This document shows positions 8,286 through 15,652 of a DNA stretch of 64,000 bases, piece after piece (the stretch's first letter is position 1; the number at the start of each line of letters is the position of its first letter). The notes under the pieces were generated by a model, which saw only the letters and a list, made by a program, of their open reading frames with translations, made no database searches and was not told the origin of the DNA. The position numbers and the translations under genes were made by a program. The stretch is from JAJZGK01 sp035538795 (GTDB lineage Bacteria; Pseudomonadota; Alphaproteobacteria; Rhodospirillales; Magnetospirillaceae), in assembly GCA_035538795.1 (NCBI GenBank), contig DATLJS010000024.1, positions 62,001 to 126,000 of the forward strand, given 5' to 3'.

Positions 8286-8870
8286 ATGAGCGAGAAACAG
8301 TCCCTGGGCTATCCGTCCCGCCGCAAAGAAATCGTCGATGCCGCCCGGCAGATCGCCGCCGCTGACGGCTGGCCGGCGGTGACCGTGCGCGCCGTCGCCA
8401 GCCGCATCGGCTGCAGCGCGCCGGCGCTTTACCAATATTTCCGGGACAAGGACGAAATCCTTGACGCCTTGGCTGCCGAAGGCCGTTCGGTCTTGGCCGA
8501 GCGGATGGAGCAGGAATTGTCGGAAACCGGCCACGGCCCGTCCAAGCGGCTGCGGGCTGCGGTGCGGGTGCTGTGGGAATTCGCTCAGACCAACCCCGAG
8601 CTTTACGCGGTGATGTTCGGATTGTCCGGCCAGGATAATCACGGCGGCGGCGGACCGGCTTTGTCGCTGTTGCGGCGGGTGGCGGCGGAATTGGCGCAAA
8701 AGCGCGAGGCCGCTGAAGATGCCGAAGATTTGGCCGACAGCCTGATCGCGGCCGCGCACGGCTTCATCGCCTTGGCTCTGGCCGGGCAGTTTCCCGGCGG
8801 GGCCGATCGGGCGATGAGCCTGCTTCTCGCCCTGGCCGAAAACACGGCCAAGGGCGTCGGGCGCAAATAA
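8286..8870 (+). CDS. TetR/AcrR-family transcriptional regulator
   Basis: A 194-aa one-component regulator. The N-terminal helix-turn-helix is typical (RKEIVDAARQIAA ... VRAVASRIGCSAPALYQYFRDKDEIL), and the remaining helical domain should bind an unidentified ligand. It follows queG after about 50 bp and ends only 4 bp before the convergent XRE-type regulator. Its start ATG has no clear Shine-Dalgarno sequence, so a leaderless transcript or read-through from queG is possible. Targets are not evident. Confidence 0.88.
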   Translation: MSEKQSLGYPSRRKEIVDAARQIAAADGWPAVTVRAVASRIGCSAPALYQYFRDKDEILDALAAEGRSVLAERMEQELSETGHGPSKRLRAAVRVLWEFAQTNPELYAVMFGLSGQDNHGGGGPALSLLRRVAAELAQKREAAEDAEDLADSLIAAAHGFIALALAGQFPGGADRAMSLLLALAENTAKGVGRK

Positions 8871-8874
8871 GCTT

Positions 8875-9267
8875 TTAGACTTCGGCGGCCAGGGCGCGGG
8901 CCAGCTGGCTCAGGGCTTCCTGGTGGCGCTCGTTGGAGATGCTGGAGAAGTTGCGGGCCAGCTCCAGGCACATGCGCTGACGTGCGGTCAGATCCGGCGC
9001 CCGATGGCTGTCCAAGCCCTCGAAGAAATATCCCACCGGCACGCCCAGAACCTGGGCGATCTCGTACAGACGGCCGGCAGAAATGCGGTTGATGCCGCGC
9101 TCGTACTTATGGGCCTGCTGATAAGTGACACCGATGAGGTCGGCCATCTGCTGCTGGCTGAGTCCCAGCATGATGCGGCGCTCGCGGATGCGGGCACCAA
9201 CATGACGGTCGGTATCGTTTGCGCGGTTGAGCGGCTTGGCCGCTTTGCTGTCCGTTTGAGTCGACAT
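8875..9267 (-). CDS. XRE-family helix-turn-helix regulator
   Basis: A 130-aa regulator with one Cro/CI-type DNA-binding domain: ARIRERRIMLGLSQQQMADL, GVTYQQAHKYERGINRIS and LGVPVGYFFEGL are textbook HTH_3 features. The start chosen (ATG at 9267) has an AGGGA site; the frame continues upstream to 9354, but those residues are unlike the family and run through an inverted repeat. A Ser/Gln-rich C-terminal tail probably mediates dimerisation. The 13-bp inverted repeat at 9311-9347, about 45 bp upstream, is a candidate autoregulatory operator. Confidence 0.88.
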   Translation of the reverse strand: MSTQTDSKAAKPLNRANDTDRHVGARIRERRIMLGLSQQQMADLIGVTYQQAHKYERGINRISAGRLYEIAQVLGVPVGYFFEGLDSHRAPDLTARQRMCLELARNFSSISNERHQEALSQLARALAAEV

Positions 9268-9310
9268 GGTCCCTGACACGATGCGAATAGGAATTAAGGG
9301 CATTTCTGAG

Positions 9311-9347
9311 AGTGAAAAAGACCCAAATTTCCTAGGTCTTTTCCACT
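9311..9347. repeat. Inverted repeat upstream of the XRE regulator
   Basis: Two 13-bp arms that match at 12 positions (AGTGAAAAAGACC and GGTCTTTTCCACT) around an 11-bp centre. It lies just upstream of the regulator's start. It could be an operator for autorepression or an RNA hairpin in the leader. Confidence 0.5.
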
Positions 9348-9733
9348 TAGCCATAGGTGCTTATTCTTATTTTTCATGACAGGCAACAAAATAATCAAGC
9401 ATGTCATGTATCCATCTTAAAAGATGACGCTGATGGCGGCCATAACAGCAGGATTGAGATCCGGCTAGGCAGTAACCGTTAATATTCGTAGTTGCTAAAG
9501 ATCAGTCTGCTTCGTGTGCGGATTTTGTGACACTTTGTCTCGAAGCCATAATTGGCGGAGATGGGGGCATGAATGAAGGTTTAAGCCCCTTTCTTAATAG
9601 ATTATCCCTTCCTTGAACCTATGGTTGATGTGGATTAATTCCTATATCTTTCCCGTAAAGATAGCAACAAGGCCTCGCGGAGTGAGTCGAATTATGACTT
9701 TTTGGCAGAAAAATTGGGGGAGAATGGCGCCGG
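9348..9733. other. AT-rich intergenic region without recognised gene
   Basis: About 390 bp with no convincing open frame, tRNA or riboswitch. It is AT-richer than neighbouring genes. It should contain the promoter of the XRE regulator (minus strand) and the 3' end of the transcript from the Ala/Ser-rich gene at 9734. Confidence 0.4.
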
Positions 9734-10252
9734 TCAGGCGGAAAGGTTGATGCGCTGTCCGGAAATCGCGCTGTCGGACCAGCCGGGCATCTGCATGTCC
9801 AGATCGGACGCACCCTGGTCGGTCAGGGCCATGGCGGCGTTATAGGCGCTGCTTGCCTGGTCGGGACGCCCGGCCAGAGGGGAGGCTTCAGCCGCCTGGC
9901 TGCCGGCCTCCTGGGCCGCCAGCATCTGACCGTAGCTGGCCGCCAGTTGGAAAGAGGGAAGGGCGCCGGATGTATCTTGGTCCTGCGCCGTTGCCGTTTG
10001 CCCGCCCGCGGACTGGCCCGAGGTGGCATCCTGCTCCGTCTGGGTTTGCGGAATGACGGCATCGGAAACGGCCGAGGCGGCGGTGGAACCCGCCGAGGAA
10101 ACGCTGGAGGCGGCCTGGGCGGCGGCCGTGGCGGCGGATTGCGCGTAGGTTTGGGCGGCGGCGAGTCCGAGTCGTCCCTTGGCCGCGGCGTCAAGCGCCG
10201 CCGCTCGGCTGTCCCACAAAGTGGAACTGGATGTGCGGACTCCAGAAACCAC
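9734..10252 (-). CDS. Ala/Ser/Gln-rich hypothetical protein, 172 aa
   Basis: A low-complexity protein rich in Ala, Ser, Gln and Thr, with stretches like AAAQAASSVSSAGSTAAS and PQTQTEQDATSGQSAGG. The C-terminal part looks more ordered (PGWSDSAISGQRINLSA). It starts with GTG at 10252 and has no strong ribosome site. No signal peptide or membrane helix is evident. It is next to phaR on the same strand, and a granule-associated role is conceivable, but nothing in the sequence proves it. Confidence 0.5.
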   Translation of the reverse strand: MVSGVRTSSSTLWDSRAAALDAAAKGRLGLAAAQTYAQSAATAAAQAASSVSSAGSTAASAVSDAVIPQTQTEQDATSGQSAGGQTATAQDQDTSGALPSFQLAASYGQMLAAQEAGSQAAEASPLAGRPDQASSAYNAAMALTDQGASDLDMQMPGWSDSAISGQRINLSA

Positions 10253-10333
10253 GGCGCGCCTGTTCCCCAGACAGGTTAATAAACTCTTAACCTACCGCAG
10301 CGGGCCGTGGATCACAAGATCACTTAAGGATGG

Positions 10334-10912
10334 TTATTTGGACTTGGTCAGCTTTTCCATCTGATCTTGAAGGGCCTTCAAGCGGCCCTGCAATTCGGCA
10401 ATGGTGGCTTCGGCATGCTTGCCGGCTTCGACCATGGCGGCGGCGGCGGGATTGACCGACTGCCCCTGGGCGCCATAGAAGGGCGAGAACATCTTCATGG
10501 CGCTTTCGAAGAAGGTCATGTTCTGCTTGTTCATCTCCTCCAGCGGATTGAAGGGGAACAGGCCGTGCATGTATTGGCGCATCTGTTCCTCGTTCCGCTG
10601 GAACGCTTGCATGCTGTATTCCAGATAGCGCGGCACCAAGCCCCCGAGCTGGTCGCCATAGAAGCCGATCAGCTGGCGCAGGAAGCCGATGGGCAGCAGG
10701 TTCTGGCCTCCCTTGGATTCCTCTTCGACGATGATCTGGGTCAGCACCGATCGGGTGATGTCTTCTCCGGTCTTGGCGTCGTAGACCACGAAATCCTCGT
10801 TGTCCTTCACCATCTGACACAGGTGATCCAGCGTCACGTAGCTGCTGGTGGCAGTGTTGTAGAGACGGCGGTTGGCGTACTTCTTGATGGTGATGGGGGC
10901 GCTGCTCGTCAT
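10334..10912 (-). CDS. phaR: Polyhydroxyalkanoate synthesis repressor PhaR
   Basis: DNA- and PHB-binding repressor that controls phasin and PHA genes. The 192-aa sequence has the conserved PHB/PHA accumulation regulator DNA-binding domain (ITIKKYANRRLYNTATSSYVT ... LCQMVKDNEDFVVYDAKTG) and the following repeat domains (ILPIGFLRQLIGFYGDQL-like; YLEYSMQAFQRNEEQMRQY). The C-terminal tail is a coiled coil (ELQGRLKALQDQMEKL). It is divergent from the phaE-like/phaC genes. A TTGCA-N-TGCAA site at 18462 is a candidate target. Confidence 0.96.
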   Translation of the reverse strand: MTSSAPITIKKYANRRLYNTATSSYVTLDHLCQMVKDNEDFVVYDAKTGEDITRSVLTQIIVEEESKGGQNLLPIGFLRQLIGFYGDQLGGLVPRYLEYSMQAFQRNEEQMRQYMHGLFPFNPLEEMNKQNMTFFESAMKMFSPFYGAQGQSVNPAAAAMVEAGKHAEATIAELQGRLKALQDQMEKLTKSK

Positions 10913-11069
10913 CGGATCGGGGCTTTCAGGTGGCGGCGTTGAGGCGACTTAAACATCTTCCTGGTTCTATTATTACGCCTTACGCGCAAAAATTTTACAA
11001 GACGAACGGAAGGATGGTCGGCGCCTCAGCCTGCTGGTCAAGGTGGGGCTGCTGGCATATAGTGTCGGC

Positions 11070-11480
11070 ATGACCGACGCGCCCGATCTGCAACAGCTTG
11101 CACGCCGTTACATGGACCTCTGGCAAGACCAGATGGCGGCGGTGGTGAACGACCCTAAGCTGGCCGAATCGATGGCGCAGGCCTATACCCTGATGACCAA
11201 GAGCGCCGCCGCCATCGCCCAGGCGACGAACATCAAGGCGGGCGACGCCAACGCCAAGGGTGCCCATGAGCCGAACACGGATTCCCCTCTCTCATCCGGC
11301 GCGGCGTCTGGGGCCGCGGCCCCTGCCGTTCCATCTGATGAGCCAGGCCTCGATGCTGCTGTCCTCGCGCGGCGCGTTGCCGAGCTTGAGGAACGGGTCC
11401 TTCGCCTGGAAGCCGCACTTGCGGCCGGCGGCGGACAGCCTGCGGCAAAATCTCGACGCCGTCGACCCTCAGGCGTTTGA
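11070..11480 (+). CDS. Small PhaE-like/phasin-like protein overlapping phaC
   Basis: A 136-aa protein with an N-terminal helical stretch, LQQLARRYMDLWQDQMAAVV, followed by DPKLAESMAQAYTLM, that recalls the PhaE subunit of class III PHA synthases. A flexible Ala/Pro/Ser linker follows, then a C-terminal coiled coil (RVAELEERVLRLEAAL) and a basic tail (AKSRRRR). ATG at 11070 is preferred. Its last 215 bp overlap the start of phaC in another frame, and the coiled coil is encoded inside that overlap. Function as a synthase partner or granule protein is inferred from position and shape. Confidence 0.65.
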   Translation: MTDAPDLQQLARRYMDLWQDQMAAVVNDPKLAESMAQAYTLMTKSAAAIAQATNIKAGDANAKGAHEPNTDSPLSSGAASGAAAPAVPSDEPGLDAAVLARRVAELEERVLRLEAALAAGGGQPAAKSRRRRPSGV

Positions 11481-12510
11481 TCAGGCGGTCGAGGCCGAAG
11501 CCTTCAGCCGCATGGACGGTTTCGTGCGGGGCATCGAAGCCTATCGCCATCATCCCTATCGCCGCGTGCTGGCCGACGTGCCCGCCGTGTGGAGCGACGG
11601 CAGCAGCCGGCTTCTCGATTATTCCCAGCCCGGTGCCGACGGCGTGCCGGTGCTGGTCATTCCGTCTTTGATCAACCGCGCCTACATTCTGGATCTGACG
11701 GCCCGGCGCAGCCTGATGCGCTATCTGGGGGAAAAAGGCCTGCGGCCTTATCTGCTGGACTGGGACGCGCCGGGCGAGGCGGAGAAATCCTTCACCCTCG
11801 ACGATTATATCGCCGGGCGGCTGTCGGCGGCCTTGGACGTGGTGCTGAAGCTGGCGGGAAAACCCGTGTTGGCGGGCTACTGCATGGGCGGCCTGCTGGC
11901 TTTGGGGCTGGGACTCCTGCGCCAGGATGATGTGGCCGGGCTGGCGCTGCTGGCGACGCCATGGGATTTCCACCAGCCGGACGATACCCAGGGGCGCATG
12001 GTCGCCAGTCTGCGTTCCTGGCTGGTGGACGTCATCAAGATCGACGGCACCTTGCCGGTGGATCTGCTGCAAATTTTGTTCACCACCATCGACCCCGCGG
12101 GCGCCGACAAGAAATTCCGCGCCTTCGCCCGTTTGCCGCAAAAAGGAGCCAGGGCCAGGGATTTCGTGGCGCTGGAGGATTGGCTGAACGACGGCGTGGC
12201 CCTGGCCGGGCCGGTGGCGCGGGAATGCCTGTTCGGCTGGTACGGCGACAATACGGCGGCGCGGGGCCGCTGGGTCCTGTCGGGTCGGGTGGTTTCGCCC
12301 GCAGATTTCATCAAGCCGTCGCTTGCCATGATCCCCATGAAGGATCGTATCGTTCCTCCGACCTCGGCGCTGGTGCTGGCTCGGGCCTTGCCCCATGCGC
12401 TGATCCGGCCTTTGGCCGCCGGCCATATCGGCATGATGACCGGTAGCCGGGCCAAAACCGACGTCTACGGTCCCCTGGTCCGGTGGTTGAATCGTGTCGG
12501 CCGTCATTGA
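11266..12510 (+). CDS. phaC: PhaC-type poly(3-hydroxyalkanoate) synthase / alpha-beta hydrolase
   Basis: A 414-aa alpha/beta-hydrolase of the PHA synthase family, which polymerises (R)-3-hydroxyacyl-CoA. The lipase-box-like GYCMGG with its cysteine nucleophile is clear; VLVIPSLINRAYILDL, YLLDWDAPGEAE and the late histidine in AAGHIGMM complete the catalytic pattern. It is much shorter than class I enzymes (about 590 aa) and nearer class III PhaC, which needs a PhaE partner. ATG at 11266 has AAGGG before it; a GTG at 11260 does not. The N-terminal 71 codons overlap the small upstream gene. It is followed by phaA and phaB. Confidence 0.85.
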   Translation: MSRTRIPLSHPARRLGPRPLPFHLMSQASMLLSSRGALPSLRNGSFAWKPHLRPAADSLRQNLDAVDPQAFDQAVEAEAFSRMDGFVRGIEAYRHHPYRRVLADVPAVWSDGSSRLLDYSQPGADGVPVLVIPSLINRAYILDLTARRSLMRYLGEKGLRPYLLDWDAPGEAEKSFTLDDYIAGRLSAALDVVLKLAGKPVLAGYCMGGLLALGLGLLRQDDVAGLALLATPWDFHQPDDTQGRMVASLRSWLVDVIKIDGTLPVDLLQILFTTIDPAGADKKFRAFARLPQKGARARDFVALEDWLNDGVALAGPVARECLFGWYGDNTAARGRWVLSGRVVSPADFIKPSLAMIPMKDRIVPPTSALVLARALPHALIRPLAAGHIGMMTGSRAKTDVYGPLVRWLNRVGRH

Positions 12511-12631
12511 ACAGCTTGCCTAGGAAACCGCCGATCCAGTAAACACGTTGGGCGAGAGTTTTTTCTGGCTAATCAGGGAATACCGGAACGGTAGAAAAGT
12601 ACCCCTCATAGATATAAGTGGAGATCTGGGA

Positions 12632-13804
12632 ATGTCCGATATCGTTATCGTCGCCGCGACCCGCACCCCCATCGGTGCTTTTTCCGGCAGCCTGTCTTCC
12701 TACAGCGCCGCCGGCCTGGGCGAAGTGGTGATCCGCGAACTGCTGTCGCGCGCCAAGGTCGAGGCCGCCGAGGTCTCCGAACTGATTTTCGGTCAGGTGC
12801 TCGCCGCCGGCGACGGCCAGAACGCCGCCCGTCAGGCCGCCATCAAGGCCGGTCTTCCCATCGGTGTTCCCGCTTGGACCATCAATCAGGTTTGCGGCTC
12901 GGGCCTGCGTACCGTCGCCCTGGGCTTTCAGGCCATCAAGAACGGCGACGCCAGCATCGTCATCGCCGGCGGTCATGAAAGCATGTCCAACTCCCGCCAT
13001 GCTGTCTATCTGCGCGGCGGTGTCAAGATGGGCAACACCGACATGGTTGACACCATGATCAAGGACGGCCTGACCGACGCTTTCTCCGGCACTCACATGG
13101 GCATCACCGCCGAGAACGTGGCCAAGCAGTGGAATCTGTCCCGCGAGGATCAGGACGCCTTCGCCCTGGCGTCCCAGCAAAAGGCCGAGGCCGCCATCAA
13201 GGCCGGCAAGTTCAAGGACGAGATCGTTCCCGTGAAGATCGTCGTCAAGAAGGAAGAGAAGCTGTTCGACACCGACGAGCATCCGAAGTTCGGCACCACC
13301 GCCGAATCGCTGACCAAGCTGCGTCCCGCTTTCGACAAGGCCGGCACCGTCACCGCCGGCAACGCGTCGGGCATCAATGACGGCGCCTCCGCCGTCATGT
13401 TGATGACCGCCGCGGAAGCCGCCAAGCGCGGCCTGACCCCGCTGGCCCGCATCGCTTCGTGGGCGACCGCCGGCGTCGATCCCTCGATCATGGGCACGGG
13501 TCCGATCCCGGCTTCGCGCAAGGCTCTGGAAAAGGCCGGCTGGAAGGTCGACGACCTGGATCTGATCGAAGCCAACGAAGCCTTCGCCGCTCAGGCCATC
13601 GCCGTTAACCGCGACATGGGCTGGGACACCGCCAAGGTCAACGTCAACGGCGGCGCCATCGCCCTGGGCCATCCCATCGGCGCTTCGGGCAACCGCGTTC
13701 TGGTGACGCTGCTGCACGAAATGCAAAAGACCAACGCCAAGAAGGGCCTGGCCACCCTGTGCATCGGCGGTGGCATGGGCGTCGCCCTGACCGTCGAACG
13801 CTAA
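12632..13804 (+). CDS. phaA: Acetyl-CoA acetyltransferase (beta-ketothiolase) PhaA
   Basis: Condenses two acetyl-CoA to acetoacetyl-CoA, the first step of PHB synthesis. The 390-aa protein has the thiolase active-site Cys in INQVCGSGLRTVALG, the GGHESMSNS signature, NEAFAAQAIAV, the catalytic His in NGGAIALGHPIGASG and the second Cys in TLCIGGGMG. A GGAG site precedes ATG at 12632; upstream in-frame residues are not thiolase-like. A strong terminator follows at 13821, so phaB after it probably has its own promoter or is reached by partial read-through. Confidence 0.96.
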   Translation: MSDIVIVAATRTPIGAFSGSLSSYSAAGLGEVVIRELLSRAKVEAAEVSELIFGQVLAAGDGQNAARQAAIKAGLPIGVPAWTINQVCGSGLRTVALGFQAIKNGDASIVIAGGHESMSNSRHAVYLRGGVKMGNTDMVDTMIKDGLTDAFSGTHMGITAENVAKQWNLSREDQDAFALASQQKAEAAIKAGKFKDEIVPVKIVVKKEEKLFDTDEHPKFGTTAESLTKLRPAFDKAGTVTAGNASGINDGASAVMLMTAAEAAKRGLTPLARIASWATAGVDPSIMGTGPIPASRKALEKAGWKVDDLDLIEANEAFAAQAIAVNRDMGWDTAKVNVNGGAIALGHPIGASGNRVLVTLLHEMQKTNAKKGLATLCIGGGMGVALTVER

Positions 13805-13820
13805 GACCGACGCAACGGAA

Positions 13821-13850
13821 AAGCCCCGGTCGAAAGTCCGGGGCTTTTTC
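13821..13850 (+). terminator. Rho-independent terminator after phaA
   Basis: A nine-bp perfect stem (AAGCCCCGG / CCGGGGCTT) with an eight-base loop followed by a run of T. It starts 17 bp after the phaA stop. Confidence 0.88.
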
Positions 13851-13937
13851 TTGCGGTTTACTGCTCAAGGATACCTTTTCATAAATGCGAAATCGCCCGA
13901 CCATAAGGGCGGTCGTTGAGGTGGAGGAGATTGTGTG

Positions 13938-14660
13938 ATGGGTCGAGTTGCTCTTGTTACCGGCGGCACCCGAGGCATCGGCCGCGCCATTTCCGAAGGC
14001 CTGAAAAATGCCGGCTATCGTGTTGCCGCCAACTATTTCGGCAATGTCGAAGCCGCCAAGCAGTTCACCGAGGAAACCGGCATTCCCGCCTATCGCTTCG
14101 ACGTCTCCAGCTTTGCCGAGTGCGAAGCCGCGGTAGCCAAAATCACCGCCGAGATCGGCCCGGTCGAGATTCTGGTCAACAACGCCGGCATCACCCGCGA
14201 TTCCACCCTGCACCGCATGACCTACGAGCAGTGGGAGGACGTGATCCACACCAACCTCACCTCCTGCTTCAATCTGGCGCGGGCGGTGATCGATTCCATG
14301 CGCGACCGGGGCTTCGGCCGCATCGTCAACATCGGCTCTATCAACGGTCAGGCCGGCCAGTACGGTCAGGTGAACTATGCCGCCGCCAAGTCGGGCATCC
14401 ATGGCTTCACCAAGGCCTTGGCGCAGGAAGGCGCCGCCAAGGGCATCACGGTCAACGCCATCGCTCCCGGCTATGTCGACACCGAGATGGTCCGTGCCGT
14501 TCCCCACGCCGTTCTGGAAAAAATCATCGCCAAGATTCCCGCTGGCCGTCTGGGCCGCGCCGAAGACATCGCCCGCGGCGTGCTGTTCCTGGTGTCCGAC
14601 GACGCCGATTTCATCACCGGCACGACCCTGTCCATCAACGGCGGCCAGCATATGTATTAA
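13938..14660 (+). CDS. phaB: Acetoacetyl-CoA reductase PhaB
   Basis: NADPH-dependent short-chain dehydrogenase that makes (R)-3-hydroxybutyryl-CoA for PhaC. The 240-aa protein has the cofactor motif TGGTRGIGRAI, NNAGITRDSTLHRM, the catalytic Ser in GSINGQAGQYGQ and the YxxxK motif in NYAAAKSG; the C-terminus FITGTTLSINGGQHMY is typical of PhaB. GAGGAG precedes ATG at 13938. It lies about 130 bp after phaA, beyond a terminator. Confidence 0.96.
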   Translation: MGRVALVTGGTRGIGRAISEGLKNAGYRVAANYFGNVEAAKQFTEETGIPAYRFDVSSFAECEAAVAKITAEIGPVEILVNNAGITRDSTLHRMTYEQWEDVIHTNLTSCFNLARAVIDSMRDRGFGRIVNIGSINGQAGQYGQVNYAAAKSGIHGFTKALAQEGAAKGITVNAIAPGYVDTEMVRAVPHAVLEKIIAKIPAGRLGRAEDIARGVLFLVSDDADFITGTTLSINGGQHMY

Positions 14661-14706
14661 ACACAGGTATGGATTGCCGCCACCGTCCAGGCTGCTAAGG
14701 TTGAGG

Positions 14707-14731
14707 CCCCCGTCCGGTTTCCGGGCGGGGG
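14707..14731 (+). terminator. GC-rich hairpin after phaB, probable terminator
   Basis: An 11-bp stem from CCCCCGTCCGG to CCGGGCGGGGG with a TTT loop and one G-T pair, 46 bp after the phaB stop. The downstream T tract is weak and interrupted (GTTCGTTCGTTTC), so termination may be partial; the EamA transporter starts 25 bp later. Confidence 0.6.
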
Positions 14732-14755
14732 TTCGTTCGTTTCAAGGAGCCCGCA

Positions 14756-15652
14756 TTGTCCGCCTCTCCCCGCGCCACCATGATCGGCGCTTCCGCCCTG
14801 GTTCTGTGGTCTACCCTGGCGGTGATGACTGCCTGGACCGGCAAGGTGCCGCCCTTTCAGCTGGTGGCCATGTCCTTCGCCATCGGTTCGGTGATCGCGG
14901 TCATCAATTGGACGATCCGGGGACAGGCGATTCTGCCACGTCTGAAACAGCCGGCGGGTGCCTGGGCGCTGGGGGTGGCCGGGCTGTTTGGCTATCATTT
15001 TTTCTATTTCCTGGCTTTGCGTCTGGCGCCGCCGCTGGAAGCCAATCTTCTGAACTATCTGTGGCCGCTGCTGATCGTGCTGTTTTCGGCTCTGCTGCCC
15101 GGCGAAAAGCTGTTGCCTCGTCATATCGCCGGAACCCTGGCCGGCATGGGCGGCGCGGTGCTGCTGATCACCAAATCGGGCGGGGCCAGCTTCGACAGCC
15201 GTTATGCCCTGGGGTACGGTTCGGCGGCGTTGTGCGGCGTCATCTGGGGCGCCTATTCGGTGCTGAACCGCCGCTACAAGGATGTGCCGAGCGATGCCGT
15301 CGGCGGTTTCTGCGCCGCCACCGCCGTGCTGGCTCTGCTCTGCCATCTGGCTTTCGAGCAGACCGTCTGGCCCGAGGGCTGGCAGTGGCTGGCAGTTCTG
15401 GTGTTGGGCACAGGTCCGGTGGGCGTGGCTTTCTTTGTCTGGGATCACGGCTGCAAGCACGGCAACATTCGTGCCTTGGGGGCGATGGCCTATGGCGTGC
15501 CGCTGTTGTCCAACGGGCTGCTGATCGCTTTCGGCCAGGGCGAGCTGACATGGCGGGTCATCGGCGCCGCCCTGCTGATCATCGGCGGCGCGGCGCTGGG
15601 GGCGGGCGATCTTTTGTCGTTCAGGAAGAAGAAGCCCCTGCCCGCCGTTTAG
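14756..15652 (+). CDS. EamA/DMT-family membrane exporter (YddG-like)
   Basis: A 298-aa inner-membrane protein with about ten hydrophobic helices and the two tandem EamA repeats of drug/metabolite transporters. Patterns such as LLNYLWPLLIVLFSALLPGE and GAYSVLNRRYKD resemble the YddG group, which exports aromatic amino acids or related metabolites; substrate is a guess. Translation probably starts at TTG 14756, six bases after an AAGGAG, since no ATG fits. Its 3' end overlaps the convergent antiporter gene by 32 bp. Confidence 0.85.
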   Translation: MSASPRATMIGASALVLWSTLAVMTAWTGKVPPFQLVAMSFAIGSVIAVINWTIRGQAILPRLKQPAGAWALGVAGLFGYHFFYFLALRLAPPLEANLLNYLWPLLIVLFSALLPGEKLLPRHIAGTLAGMGGAVLLITKSGGASFDSRYALGYGSAALCGVIWGAYSVLNRRYKDVPSDAVGGFCAATAVLALLCHLAFEQTVWPEGWQWLAVLVLGTGPVGVAFFVWDHGCKHGNIRALGAMAYGVPLLSNGLLIAFGQGELTWRVIGAALLIIGGAALGAGDLLSFRKKKPLPAV

